Assembly: GCF_001544975.2 (NCBI RefSeq)
Contig: NZ_FCOG02000026.1
Coordinates: 29,173-93,172 of the forward strand
DNA from: Caballeronia arationis
GTDB lineage: Bacteria; Pseudomonadota; Gammaproteobacteria; Burkholderiales; Burkholderiaceae
DNA length: 64,000 bases
Direction of reading: 5' to 3'
Positions 18,686 to 27,292 of the stretch are shown piece by piece. The position numbers were made by a program, and so were the translations under genes. The notes under the pieces were generated by a model. The model was not told the origin of the DNA and made no database searches. It saw only the letters and a list, made by a program, of their open reading frames with translations. Each line of letters begins with the position of its first letter. Within the stretch, counting starts at the first letter, position 1.

Positions 18686-19480
18686 TTACTTCGCCGAGAT
18701 GTCGATGTCGCCGAGATACTTCTTCGCGTACTTGTCGATGGTGCCGTCGGCCCGGACCTTCTCGATCGCGGCGTTGAGCTTCGCCTTCAGCGCGTCGTCG
18801 CCCTTGCGCACGCCGTACGCGATACCGCTGCCGAGGATCTTGTCGTCGCGCACGGGCGCGCCGGCGAAGCTGTAGCCCTTGCCGTCCGGCTTCGAGAGGA
18901 AGCCGGTCTGTCCGGCGGGCGCGAGCACCAGCGTGCCGTCCAGCCGCCCGGCGACGAGATCGGTATAGACCTGGTTCTGGTCCTGATACGCGACGACGTT
19001 CACACCCGCGTTTGCCCAGTGCGCCTTGGCATACGTTTCCTGAATCGATCCCTGCAATACGCCGACGCTCTTGCCCTTGAGCGATTCGACGCTCGGCTGC
19101 AGGCCGCTGCCGGTCTTCGCGATGAGCTGCGTCGGCACGCGATACACGACGGTCGTGAAATCGATGGCCTGGCGGCGCGCGTCGGTTGCGTTCATCGCGG
19201 AGTTGATCGCGTCGAACTTGCGGCCCTGCAGCGCGGGAATCAGACCGTCGAACGAAGTCTCGACCCACTGGCAGGTCATCTTCGCGGCGGCGCAAACTGC
19301 CTTGCCGACGTCGATGTCGAGCCCCTGCAACTCGCCCGTCGACGACTTCGATTCGAACGGCGGGTATTGCGCTTCGAGGCCGAAGCGCAGCGTGTCGGCA
19401 GCGAGCGCCGCCGTGCTCGCGCCCGCGAACGAGCACGCGAGCAGCACTGCGGCGGCCAGCTTGTGATTCAGTTTGATCAT
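18686..19480 (-). CDS. Polar amino-acid ABC transporter substrate-binding protein
   Basis: A 264-residue periplasmic binding protein of the lysine/arginine/ornithine/histidine type (SBP_bac_3). The signal peptide ends near AALAADTLRF; the mature start has FGLEAQYPPFESK and GLDIDVGKAVCAA, followed by FDGLIPALQGRKFDAINSAM and RRQAIDFT, standard for the family. No permease or ATPase gene is nearby. It is 29 bp downstream of an aminotransferase gene on the same strand, so the two are probably co-transcribed and may act on the same amino acid. Confidence 0.85.
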   Translation of the reverse strand: MIKLNHKLAAAVLLACSFAGASTAALAADTLRFGLEAQYPPFESKSSTGELQGLDIDVGKAVCAAAKMTCQWVETSFDGLIPALQGRKFDAINSAMNATDARRQAIDFTTVVYRVPTQLIAKTGSGLQPSVESLKGKSVGVLQGSIQETYAKAHWANAGVNVVAYQDQNQVYTDLVAGRLDGTLVLAPAGQTGFLSKPDGKGYSFAGAPVRDDKILGSGIAYGVRKGDDALKAKLNAAIEKVRADGTIDKYAKKYLGDIDISAK

Positions 19481-19509
19481 CCTGGGTCTCCCGGATCGAA
19501 TGTGTTTGG

Positions 19510-20664
19510 TCAGATCGAAGCAAGGCGGCGCGCGCCTTCGAGCAGCGTGTCGTCGTCCTTCGCGAACGAAAAGCGGATCACGCGGTTGTCCGTGCCGTCG
19601 GCGTAGAACGCGGACAGCGGAATGGTCGCGACCCGCGCCTCGCGGATCAGGCGCAGCACGAAGTCGCTGTCGCTTTCCTCGGAGAACGCGCCAAAGCGTG
19701 CAAGCATGAAGAAACTGCCCGCGCTCGGCAAGAGTTCAAAACGCGAACCCGCGAGCGCTTTCGCGAGCAGGTCGCGCTTCTTCTGATAGAACGGTCCGAG
19801 GCCGAGATAGCTCGATTCGTCGGCGAGCGCTTCGGCGAACGCGATCTGCATCGGCGTGTCGGCGGAAAACGTCATGAACTGGTGGACCTTGCGGATCTCG
19901 GCGGTGAGCTCGGCCGGCGCGAGGCAGAAGCCGACGCGCCAGCCCGTCACGTGATACGACTTGCCGAACGACGACACGATCACGCTGCGCTCGGCAAGCG
20001 CCGGATGGCGCGCCATGCTCTGATGCAGCGCACCGTCGAACACGACGTGCTCGTACACTTCGTCGGAGAGCACGATGATCTGCGTGTCGCGCGTGAGCGC
20101 CGTCAGGCGTTCGATGTCGTGGGCGGTGAACGCGCTGCCGCTCGGATTGTGCGGCGTATTGACGAGGATCATGCGCGTCTTCGGCGTGATCTTCGCGGCG
20201 ACTTCGTCCCAGTCGATCTGGAAGGTCTCCCCCGACAGCTTGATCGCGACCGGCGTCGCGCCCTGCAACTGGACGATCGGCCCGTAGCTGTCGAACGACG
20301 GCTCGAAATAGATCACCTCGTCGCCGGGATGCACGAGCGCGCTGATCGACGCATAGAGGCCCTCGCTCGCGCTCGCGACCACGGTGATTTCGCTGCCCGG
20401 ATCGTACTTCGCGCCGTAGAGCTTTTCGGTCTTCGCGGCGAGCGCCTCGCGCAGCGCGACCACGCCCGACATCGGGGAATACTGGTTATGTCCTGCCCGC
20501 ATGGCTCGCGAAACCGCTTCGACGAGTTTCGGATCGCAGGCGAAGTTCGGCGCGCCCTGCGACAGGTTCAGCGCCTTGTGTTCCTCGGCGAGCTGGCCGA
20601 TCACGGTGAAAATGGTGGTGCCGACGTTCGGCAGTTTCGATTGAGGCGTGCAGGCACTTTTCAC
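19510..20664 (-). CDS. PLP-dependent aminotransferase (class I/II, methionine aminotransferase-like)
   Basis: A 384-residue fold-type I aminotransferase. It shows LNLSQGAPNFACDP, the substrate region NQYSPMSGVVALREAL, NTPHNPSGSAF, VLSDEVYEH and the PLP-lysine motif VSSFGKSYHVTGWRVGF. It most resembles methionine/kynurenine-type transaminases (E. coli YbdL length, about 386). The frame opens at 20766, but GTG 20664 (preceded by GGAGCCGTCGTC) gives the family N-terminus KSACTPQSKLPNVGTTIF and frees ~120 bp for a divergent promoter shared with the LysR gene, so I chose it. The amino donor is not determined. Confidence 0.8.
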   Translation of the reverse strand: MKSACTPQSKLPNVGTTIFTVIGQLAEEHKALNLSQGAPNFACDPKLVEAVSRAMRAGHNQYSPMSGVVALREALAAKTEKLYGAKYDPGSEITVVASASEGLYASISALVHPGDEVIYFEPSFDSYGPIVQLQGATPVAIKLSGETFQIDWDEVAAKITPKTRMILVNTPHNPSGSAFTAHDIERLTALTRDTQIIVLSDEVYEHVVFDGALHQSMARHPALAERSVIVSSFGKSYHVTGWRVGFCLAPAELTAEIRKVHQFMTFSADTPMQIAFAEALADESSYLGLGPFYQKKRDLLAKALAGSRFELLPSAGSFFMLARFGAFSEESDSDFVLRLIREARVATIPLSAFYADGTDNRVIRFSFAKDDDTLLEGARRLASI

Positions 20665-20783
20665 GACGACGGCTCCAGAAGCGGTTGCGATGAGTCTTTT
20701 GTCGATTGAACCGCGGCAATAATGGGCGGACAATCGAAAGTTTGTCATACTAGCCATGCTTCGCACTCATGCCTGGAACCCCG

Positions 20784-21701
20784 ATGAAAGCGCTTCCGTC
20801 TATCGACGTGCTCAAAACGTTTCTCGTCGTCGCGCAGAAGCTCAACTTCACGCGCGCGGCGGACGTCCTCAATCTTACGCAGGGCGCGGTGAGCCGGCAG
20901 ATTTCCGGGCTGGAATCGCATCTAGGCTACGCGCTCTTCGTGCGCCAGGCGCGCGGGCTCGCGCTCACGCCGCACGGGGCGATCCTGCTCGCGCCCTTGC
21001 AGCAGGCGTTCGCGCAGATCGGCGAGGCGCTCGCGAAGAGCGGAGCGCAGTCCGGCACGCTGCGGGTGAAATGCCCGACCTGCGCGATGCGCTGGATTCT
21101 GCCGCGCGTGATCCGGCTGCAAAACGAGCGGCCCGAGCTGGTGGTGGAAGTGACGGCGGCGGTGTCGCACGGTGTCGAGTTCAACGCCGAGCAGTTCGAT
21201 GCCGCGATCGTCTTCGGCAAGCCGACAGTGAAGGGTGTGAGCACGCATCATCTGTTCGACGAGGTGCTGACGCCGGTTTGCGCGCCGGGCCTGTGGAAGG
21301 GCAAGAAGGGGCGGGCCGCGACGCCCGACGATCTCGCCGACAAGACGCTCCTGCATCCCACCCGCGACCGGCGCGACTGGCTGCGCTGGCTGGAGGCGTA
21401 TGGCTATCGCGGTTTGCCGTCGACGAAGGCACAGCATTTCGATACGCTCGATCTGGCGATTTCGTCGGCGATGCAGGGACTTGGCGTCACGATCGGCGAT
21501 CTTTCGCTGATCGATGAGGATTTGCGCGCGAAGCGCATCGTCACGCCGTTTTCGCTGTGCGTGCCGAGCGGCGCGGCGTATTACCTGATTTATCCGGAGC
21601 GGCCCGCGCCGTCGCCCGCGTTGCAGCAGTTCGCAGAGTGGCTGGAGGACGAGGCGGCACAGACTCGCGCGAGCCTGTCCGCCTATCTGCAAGCGGCGTG
21701 A
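20784..21701 (+). CDS. LysR-family transcriptional regulator (GcvA-like)
   Basis: A 305-residue LysR-type regulator with the winged helix at the N-terminus (FLVVAQKLNFTRAADVLNLTQGAVSRQISGLE, residues about 12-45) and a two-lobe effector-binding domain. The sequence ALFVRQARGLALTPHG is typical of the GcvA subgroup. ATG 20784 has GGAA six bases upstream; an ATG at 20769 is also in frame. It is divergent from the aminotransferase and its paired binding protein, so it probably controls them and itself. The effector is unknown. Confidence 0.85.
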   Translation: MKALPSIDVLKTFLVVAQKLNFTRAADVLNLTQGAVSRQISGLESHLGYALFVRQARGLALTPHGAILLAPLQQAFAQIGEALAKSGAQSGTLRVKCPTCAMRWILPRVIRLQNERPELVVEVTAAVSHGVEFNAEQFDAAIVFGKPTVKGVSTHHLFDEVLTPVCAPGLWKGKKGRAATPDDLADKTLLHPTRDRRDWLRWLEAYGYRGLPSTKAQHFDTLDLAISSAMQGLGVTIGDLSLIDEDLRAKRIVTPFSLCVPSGAAYYLIYPERPAPSPALQQFAEWLEDEAAQTRASLSAYLQAA

Positions 21702-21704
21702 TGC

Positions 21705-22862
21705 TTACATGCCGCTCTTCGTGACGATCGACACCCATGCGCCGTTCTTGACCTGATACAGCGTCGACGATGCGTTCTTCAGCGCGCCGTTGTCGTCGAA
21801 AGCGATCGGGCCGGTGATGCCGTCGAATGAAATCTTCTTCAGCACCGGCCGATACACCTTCGGATCGGTCGAGTTCGCCTTCTGCATCGCGTGGATCGCG
21901 GCCCAGGCGGCGTCGTAGCCGAACGGCGCGTACGACAGGATCGCCACGCCGAAGCGCTTCTTGAACTTCTCGTCGAACGCCTTGCCGTGCGGCAGCTTGT
22001 CGAGCGGGCTGCCGTATTCCCACGCCTGCGCCCCTTCGGCCGGATCGCCCGCGAGCTTCAGGAAATCCGCGTCCATCACGCCGCCGCCGCCGACGAACTG
22101 CGCGTTCATGCCGAGCTGCTTCATCCGCTTGACGACCGCCGCCGCCTGCCGGTCGAGGCCGCCGAAGAAGATCAGGGCGGCGTTCGTCGCCTTGATGCGC
22201 GTGAGTTGCGCGCTGAAATCGACGGTCTGGTTGTCGCTGAATTCGCGCGCGACGATCGTGCCGCCCTTCGCTTTCACCGCTTTTTCGAACTCGTCGGCTT
22301 CGCCCTGGCCGAAGGCCGTGCGGTCGTCGATGATCGCGATGCGCTTCGCCTTCGTTGTCGTCACGGCGTAGATGCCGGCGTTGCCCGCGTTCTGCGCGTC
22401 GCTCGAAATCACGGTGAAGACGTTCGCGAAGCCCTGCGTCGTGATGGTCGGATTGGTCGCGGCCGGGTCGATCACCGGGATGCCGGCGTTCTCATACACG
22501 CGCGACGCGGGCAGCGTCGTGCCGGAATTGAAGTGGCCGACGACGACCGCGACGCCATCGTCCACGAGCTTTTGCGCCGCCTGCACGCCGACGCGCGGGT
22601 CGGCTTGATCGTCTTCTGCGGCGATTTCGAATTTCGCGGTCTTGCCGCCGATCTTGATGTTCTTCGCGTTGGCCTCGTCGAGCGCCAGTTGCACGCCGTT
22701 CTGCAAGTCCTTGCCATAGCCCGCGTTTGCGCCGGTGAGCGGCGCGGCAAAGCCGACCTTGACGGCGAGGTCTTCCGCCGAAGCCGCGAGCGGCATTGCG
22801 GTGAGGGTGCCGGCACAGGCCAGCATCAAGGCAAGCGGTTTCAAGCTCGGGCGAACACGCAT
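21705..22862 (-). CDS. Branched-chain amino-acid ABC transporter substrate-binding protein (LivK-like)
   Basis: A 385-residue periplasmic binding protein of the Leu/Ile/Val family. The signal peptide ends around AASAEDLAVK; VGFAAPLTGANAGYGKDLQNG, AEDDQADPRVGVQAAQKL, GHFNSGTTLPAS and IDDRTAFGQGEADEF are typical. An excellent ribosome site (AAAGGAGAGG) precedes ATG 22862. No LivHMGF genes are present, so it is an orphan subunit. It ends 3 bp from the LysR stop, convergent. Confidence 0.88.
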   Translation of the reverse strand: MRVRPSLKPLALMLACAGTLTAMPLAASAEDLAVKVGFAAPLTGANAGYGKDLQNGVQLALDEANAKNIKIGGKTAKFEIAAEDDQADPRVGVQAAQKLVDDGVAVVVGHFNSGTTLPASRVYENAGIPVIDPAATNPTITTQGFANVFTVISSDAQNAGNAGIYAVTTTKAKRIAIIDDRTAFGQGEADEFEKAVKAKGGTIVAREFSDNQTVDFSAQLTRIKATNAALIFFGGLDRQAAAVVKRMKQLGMNAQFVGGGGVMDADFLKLAGDPAEGAQAWEYGSPLDKLPHGKAFDEKFKKRFGVAILSYAPFGYDAAWAAIHAMQKANSTDPKVYRPVLKKISFDGITGPIAFDDNGALKNASSTLYQVKNGAWVSIVTKSGM

Positions 22863-23101
22863 GGTTTCCTCTCCTTTTAGTTGGCAATCGACTGGAACAC
22901 GGCCGGATTCGTCGGCGCAAGAAGGGCTTGCACCGATGCGGGACGCGTCTGGTTGCGCGCGTGGAATCCGGCTCCCCGCTGAATCCGCAATTTAGGAAGC
23001 CAAAATCCGTGCGTCTTGGCTTTTCGGCGCGCCGCGAATGCGGATTTCGGCATAGGGGACATATCGGAGCCGCTTCCGCGCGTACGGAAGAACGGTTCCA
23101 C

Positions 23102-23135
23102 TTGACAAAGTGCATATGCACAACTAGGCTACAAT
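23102..23135 (+). promoter_or_regulatory. marR promoter with palindromic operator; predicted leaderless start
   Basis: TTGACA (-35, 23102-23107) and TAGGCT (-10, 23125-23130) are 17 bp apart. The perfect palindrome GTGCATATGCAC (23110-23121) fills the spacer, ideal for repression. A start about seven bases after the -10 would fall on the A of ATG 23137, and there is no Shine-Dalgarno, so the mRNA may be leaderless. Confidence 0.7.
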
Positions 23136-23136
23136 C

Positions 23137-23589
23137 ATGACTTCCAGTTCAACCTCCGCCCCGGCCTCCAGGTCGTCCTACCTGGATTGCAATTGCTTTG
23201 CGATTCGGCAGGCCGCGCGCTACGTCTCGCAGTTGTACGAGCGCCATTTGAGCGGCGTGGGTCTCACCGGCGCGCAGTTCACGCTGGTGGCCGCGATCGG
23301 GCGCAGTCCCGGCATCCAGATGGCCGATCTCGCCGAGGCGATGGTGATGGACCGCACGACGCTCGTTCGTGCGCTCAAGCCGTTGCAGCGCGATGGCATC
23401 GTCGAGGCGGCGCCGCAGTCGTCGGGCACGCGCGCGGTTGGCTTGCGCCTCTCCGCGGCGGGCAAGGAAGCGCTCGCGCGGGCGTCGCTCTGCTGGCAGG
23501 CGGCGCAGGCGGAATTCGAGGAGAAGTTCGGGCAGGACCGCGCGCGGCAGTTGCGCCAGTCGTTGTTCGAATTGACTTCGGGCGGTTGA
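23137..23589 (+). CDS. MarR-family transcriptional regulator
   Basis: A 150-residue winged-helix repressor: LYERHLSGVGLTGAQFTLVA, the recognition-helix region GIQMADLAEAMVMDRTTLVR and the wing IVEAAPQSSGTRAVGLRLSA. The N-terminus includes a CNCF motif (residues about 19-22), two closely spaced cysteines also found in some redox- or ligand-sensing MarR proteins; function here is not shown. The palindrome GTGCATATGCAC lies in its own promoter and again before the downstream SDR gene, so it probably represses both. Confidence 0.85.
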   Translation: MTSSSTSAPASRSSYLDCNCFAIRQAARYVSQLYERHLSGVGLTGAQFTLVAAIGRSPGIQMADLAEAMVMDRTTLVRALKPLQRDGIVEAAPQSSGTRAVGLRLSAAGKEALARASLCWQAAQAEFEEKFGQDRARQLRQSLFELTSGG

Positions 23590-23606
23590 AACGAAAGGCA
23601 GCGCAG

Positions 23607-23632
23607 GACCCGCATTGAGCCGGGTCTTTTTT
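23607..23632 (+). terminator. Rho-independent terminator after marR
   Basis: GACCCG (23607-23612) pairs with CGGGTC (23621-23626), followed by six T. It separates marR from the SDR gene, which therefore needs its own promoter around the second palindrome. Confidence 0.75.
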
Positions 23633-23643
23633 CTGGCCGTGAA

Positions 23644-23657
23644 AGTGCATATGCACT
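23644..23657. promoter_or_regulatory. Second MarR operator AGTGCATATGCACT
   Basis: A perfect 14-bp palindrome repeating the core found in the marR promoter, 35 bp upstream of the SDR start. Two identical sites flanking a MarR gene strongly suggest they are its binding sites. Confidence 0.75.
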
Positions 23658-23691
23658 AAGGCGCGGCAAGGCATTCATTGGAGCGAAGCAC

Positions 23692-24399
23692 ATGCAGATC
23701 AAGGGCAAAGTGGTACTCGTCACCGGCGCCAATCGCGGCCTCGGCAAGCAATTTGCGAAGTCGCTCGTCGAGGCAGGCGCGGCGAAGGTTTATGCGGCGG
23801 CACGCGATCCGGGCAGCGTGAAGATCGAAGGCGTCGAAGCGATCCGGCTCGACGTGGCGAATCCCGCCGACGTCGCGGCCGCCGCCGAGCGTTACACCGA
23901 CGTGCAGGTGCTGATCAACAACGCCGGCGCGACGCTGCGTGGCGACCTGATCGATCCGGCTTCGACGCAAGGCGTGCGCGAACTCTTCGAAGTCAACGTG
24001 ATCGGGCCGCTGACGCTCACGCAGGCCTTCGCGCCGATCCTCAAGCGCAATGGCGGCGGCGCGGTGGTGAACGTGCTGTCCGTGCTGAGCTGGGTCGCGC
24101 TGCCGTCGGGCGGTGCGTACAGCGTGTCGAAGTCGGCGGCGTGGGCTGTGACGAACGTGCAGCGCCAGGAATTGCGCGAGCAGGGCACGCTCGTGGTCGC
24201 CGTGCACCCCGGCTATATCGACACCGACATGACCGCTGGCGTCAACGCGCCGAAGACTACGCCCGAGCACGTCGTGCGCGAGGTGCTGCAGGCGATCGAG
24301 AAAGACCAGGAAGAAGTCCTCGTCGACGATACCGGCCGCTCGGTCAAGGAATCGCTGTCCACCGCGAGTCCGCTCTATCTCACGGGCATTCCGCGCTAA
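23692..24399 (+). CDS. SDR-family oxidoreductase
   Basis: A 235-residue short-chain dehydrogenase/reductase with the cofactor motif TGANRGLGKQFA (about residues 11-22), NNAGA (about 83), the catalytic Ser region NVLSVLSWVALPSGGAYSVSK (Ser-Tyr-x3-Lys) and HPGYIDTDM. The Tyr and Lys are present, so it should be active; the Asn-Arg after the glycine motif hints at NADP. It follows a MarR-type operator and precedes a thiolase by 41 bp, suggesting a small MarR-controlled catabolic or detoxification operon. Substrate unknown. Confidence 0.85.
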   Translation: MQIKGKVVLVTGANRGLGKQFAKSLVEAGAAKVYAAARDPGSVKIEGVEAIRLDVANPADVAAAAERYTDVQVLINNAGATLRGDLIDPASTQGVRELFEVNVIGPLTLTQAFAPILKRNGGGAVVNVLSVLSWVALPSGGAYSVSKSAAWAVTNVQRQELREQGTLVVAVHPGYIDTDMTAGVNAPKTTPEHVVREVLQAIEKDQEEVLVDDTGRSVKESLSTASPLYLTGIPR

Positions 24400-24439
24400 G
24401 CGCCTGCGGCAATCAGCATTCCGACGGAGGAACTGCATC

Positions 24440-25633
24440 ATGAATTCGCATGAAATCGTGCTGTGTCATCCAGTGCGCACGGCGATCGGCGCGTTCAACG
24501 GGTCGTTGCGCGACGTCCCCGCGACCGAACTCGGCGCGGCCGCGGTGCGCGAGACGCTGCGGCGCGCGGGCGAGCGATTCGACCCATCGGCCATCGATAC
24601 AGTCGTGCTCGGCAACGTCATCCAGGCGGGCAACCGCATGAACCCCGCGCGGCAGGCGTCGGTTGCGGGCGGCGTGCCGGTGTCGGTGCCGGCGCTGACG
24701 GTGAACCGCGTTTGCGGCTCGGGCGCCCAGGCGATCGCGACCGTCGCGACGGAGATCGCGTCGGGCATCGCGCAACTGGGCGTTGCGGGCGGCATGGAGA
24801 ACATGGACCGCGCGCCGTATCTGCTCGACGGCGGCCGCCACGGCTACCGGATGGGCAACGCGCAGATTCACGACAGCTTGTTACGCGACGGCCTCGTCGA
24901 TGCGTTTTCCGGCGAGCATTCCGGCTGGCACACGGAAGACCTCGTGACGCAGTCCGACATCACGCGCGAAGCGCAGGACCGCTGGGCGGAGCGTTCGCAG
25001 CAGCGTTTCGCGGCGGCGCAGGCGAAGGGTCTGTTCGATGCGGAGATCGTCGGCATCGACGTGAAGGCGGGCAAGCAGATGGTGGCGTTCGCCCGCGACG
25101 AACAGCCGCGCCCGGACACAACCGTTGCGACGCTCGGCCGCTTGCGTCCGGCGTTCCGCCCGGACGGCACGATCACCGCGGGCAACGCGCCGGGGCTAAA
25201 CAGCGGCGCGGCGGCGATGCTGGTCGCGGACAGGCGCGTGGCGGACCGGCGCGGGATCGAGCCGTTCGTGCGGCTCGTCGCGTTCGGTATCGGCGCGGTC
25301 GAACCGGGGATGTTCGGACTCGGGCCCGTGCCCGCCGTGCAGCAGGCGCTGCAACGCGCGGGCTGGACGCTGAGCGATCTGGAACGCATCGAGATCAACG
25401 AGGCGTTCGCGGCGGTGCCAATCGCGGTGGCGCGCAAGCTCGGCCTGCCGGACGACATCGTGAACGTCGATGGCGGCGCGATCGCTCACGGGCATCCGAT
25501 CGGCGCGACGGGCGCGGTGCTGACGACGCGCCTCGCGCACGCGATGCGCCGCGACGGCGTGCGGCGCGCGATGGTGACGCTATGCATCGGCGGCGGGCAG
25601 GGCATTGCGCTCGCGCTGGAAACCCTGAACTGA
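24440..25633 (+). CDS. Thiolase (acetyl-CoA C-acyltransferase)
   Basis: A 397-residue thiolase. The nucleophilic cysteine lies in NRVCGSGAQAIA (about residue 90), with NEAFAAVPIAVARKLG, GGAIAHGHPIGATGAVL (His) and the second catalytic Cys in TLCIGGGQGIALALE. All catalytic residues are present, so it should cleave or form 3-ketoacyl-CoA. ACGGAGGAACTGCATC gives a strong ribosome site before ATG 24440. It is probably co-transcribed with the SDR. Acetoacetyl-CoA or a longer chain is possible; nothing nearby fixes the pathway. Confidence 0.88.
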   Translation: MNSHEIVLCHPVRTAIGAFNGSLRDVPATELGAAAVRETLRRAGERFDPSAIDTVVLGNVIQAGNRMNPARQASVAGGVPVSVPALTVNRVCGSGAQAIATVATEIASGIAQLGVAGGMENMDRAPYLLDGGRHGYRMGNAQIHDSLLRDGLVDAFSGEHSGWHTEDLVTQSDITREAQDRWAERSQQRFAAAQAKGLFDAEIVGIDVKAGKQMVAFARDEQPRPDTTVATLGRLRPAFRPDGTITAGNAPGLNSGAAAMLVADRRVADRRGIEPFVRLVAFGIGAVEPGMFGLGPVPAVQQALQRAGWTLSDLERIEINEAFAAVPIAVARKLGLPDDIVNVDGGAIAHGHPIGATGAVLTTRLAHAMRRDGVRRAMVTLCIGGGQGIALALETLN

Positions 25634-25660
25634 GCGCACGCGGCTGGCGGCCGCGCCGCG

Positions 25661-26071
25661 TCACTTCTTTGTCTGCATGTCCTGAAAGCCGGCAGCCGCT
25701 TCCTGCACGTCCTGCGGGAAGTCGGCGAATTCCTGCACTTGCCGCACTTCGATCACTTCGTTGCCCGAACCCGGGCAACGCTTCGCCCACTCGATCGCTT
25801 CCTCGCGCGACTTCACCTGGATCATCCAATATCCGCCGACGACTTCCTTCGCCTCCGCGAACGGTCCGTCGGTCACGCGCGGCTTGCCGCCTTCGAACGA
25901 AACCCGCGCGCCCATCGAAGGCGGATGCAGTCCATCGAGCGCGAGCAGCACGCCGGCCTTTTGCAAATCCTCGTTGTATCGCATCATGGCGGCGACGGCA
26001 TCCGCGCTCGGCATCGTGCCCGGTTCTGCAGTTTCGTAGCCGTGGGGAATCATCAGCATCATGAATCGCAT
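25661..26071 (-). CDS. YciI-family (YCII/DGPF-domain) protein
   Basis: A 136-residue small alpha-beta protein: MRFMMLMIPHGYE at the N-terminus, LLALDGLHPPSMGARVSF, VTDGPFAEAKEVVGGYWMIQV (the DGPF motif) and EWAKRCPGSGNEVIEVRQV. YciI proteins share a ferredoxin-like fold with a His-Asp pair; many DGPF members are encoded beside an ECF sigma factor, but none is here. Activity unknown. It is convergent with the thiolase and divergent from the LacI gene. Confidence 0.85.
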   Translation of the reverse strand: MRFMMLMIPHGYETAEPGTMPSADAVAAMMRYNEDLQKAGVLLALDGLHPPSMGARVSFEGGKPRVTDGPFAEAKEVVGGYWMIQVKSREEAIEWAKRCPGSGNEVIEVRQVQEFADFPQDVQEAAAGFQDMQTKK

Positions 26072-26227
26072 TTGAAAGCTCCTTGTCGTTGTGATTGAAA
26101 GCGAAACAGCGCGCTCTCAACCTTACGACGCCCGGTGCTTCACATAATCGACATGACCCGTGAAATTGCGTCTTAAGCGTTTGTCCCTATCCGATTCGTC
26201 TTGCGAACGCAGTGCAGTACAACCAAT

Positions 26228-26245
26228 AATGTAATCCATTACATT
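26228..26245. promoter_or_regulatory. Perfect dyad AATGTAAT-CC-ATTACATT, candidate LacI-family operator
   Basis: Two perfectly inverted 8-bp arms separated by CC, 20 bp upstream of the LacI-type gene start. LacI-family operators are short dyads of this size, so autoregulation of the sugar operon from here is likely; the even centre is CC rather than the usual CG. Confidence 0.65.
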
Positions 26246-26265
26246 TCCATCTGCGCCAAGCCGCG

Positions 26266-27291
26266 ATGACCGTGTCCGAGACCGCACGACCGATTGAGGA
26301 AGTGTCGATTGCCGATGTCGCCGAGAGAGCGGGCGTGTCGGTCGCGACGGTATCGCGCGTGCTCAACGGCCATACGAACGTCCGTCAGCCGACGCGCGAA
26401 AAAGTGCTCGCCGCCGTTGCGGAAAGCGGCTATCGCATCAACGAACTCGCGCGCAACCTGCGCACCGCCGAGAGCCGCCTGCTGCTCACGATGGTCCCCG
26501 ACTTCGGCAATCCGTTCTACGCGGCGATCGTGCGCGGCATCGACAGCGTCGCGCGCCAAAACGGTTACTTCATGCTTCTCTGCGACACGGGCGCCGACCC
26601 GCTGCGCGAGCGCAGCTACTTCGACCTGTTGCGCGGCCGCCGTGCCGACGGCGCGATCTGCCTCGATCCGGCCGCCGTGCAGAAGGCGCTCGCCGAAGAG
26701 GCGTCGGCGCTGCCGTGGGTCGCGTGCTGTGAATTCGATCCTGCTGCGGGCGTGCCCTTCGTCGGTATCGACAACCACGCGGCCGCCGGCGACGTCGTGC
26801 GCTACCTGATAGGGCGCGGTCACCGCAAGATCGCGCTGATCAATTCGGGCCACGGCTATCTCTACGGGCGACAGCGCCTCGCGGGCTATCGCGACGCGCT
26901 TCATGCCGCAGGCATCGATCCGCTTCCGGCGTGGCAGATCGAACTCGACAGTCTCGACTACACCGCGGGCGAAGACGCCGCGCGGCAGCTCGCGGCGCTC
27001 GGCGAAAACCGGCCGAGCGCGGTGTTCGCCGTCTCCGATACGCTCGCCATCGGCGTGATCAACGGGCTGCGCGGCGTGGCGCTCAGGGTGCCGGAAGACG
27101 TGGCGGTGGTCGGCTTCGACGACATCGCCGTTGCCGCGCACATCGATCCGCCGCTCACGACCGTCGCGCAACCGATGCAGGAACTCGGCGAAACGGCCGC
27201 GCACTTGTTGCTGCGGCGCCTGCGCGAGCCGAAGGTGCAGGTCGGCGGCGTGCTGCTGCCGCATCAGCTGATCCTGCGAAGGAGCGCGTGA
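26266..27291 (+). CDS. LacI-family transcriptional regulator
   Basis: A 341-residue repressor with the LacI helix-turn-helix and hinge (VSIADVAERAGVSVATVSRVLNGHTNVRQPTREKV, residues about 13-47) and a periplasmic-binding-protein-like sensor domain (PDFGNPFYAAIVRGID, IGRGHRKIALI, GFDDIAVAAHIDPPLTTVAQP). It is the first gene of a sugar-import operon: the ABC ATPase gene starts one base after its stop. It presumably binds the dyad at 26228-26245 and responds to the imported sugar or a derivative. Confidence 0.88.
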   Translation: MTVSETARPIEEVSIADVAERAGVSVATVSRVLNGHTNVRQPTREKVLAAVAESGYRINELARNLRTAESRLLLTMVPDFGNPFYAAIVRGIDSVARQNGYFMLLCDTGADPLRERSYFDLLRGRRADGAICLDPAAVQKALAEEASALPWVACCEFDPAAGVPFVGIDNHAAAGDVVRYLIGRGHRKIALINSGHGYLYGRQRLAGYRDALHAAGIDPLPAWQIELDSLDYTAGEDAARQLAALGENRPSAVFAVSDTLAIGVINGLRGVALRVPEDVAVVGFDDIAVAAHIDPPLTTVAQPMQELGETAAHLLLRRLREPKVQVGGVLLPHQLILRRSA

Positions 27292-27292
27292 G

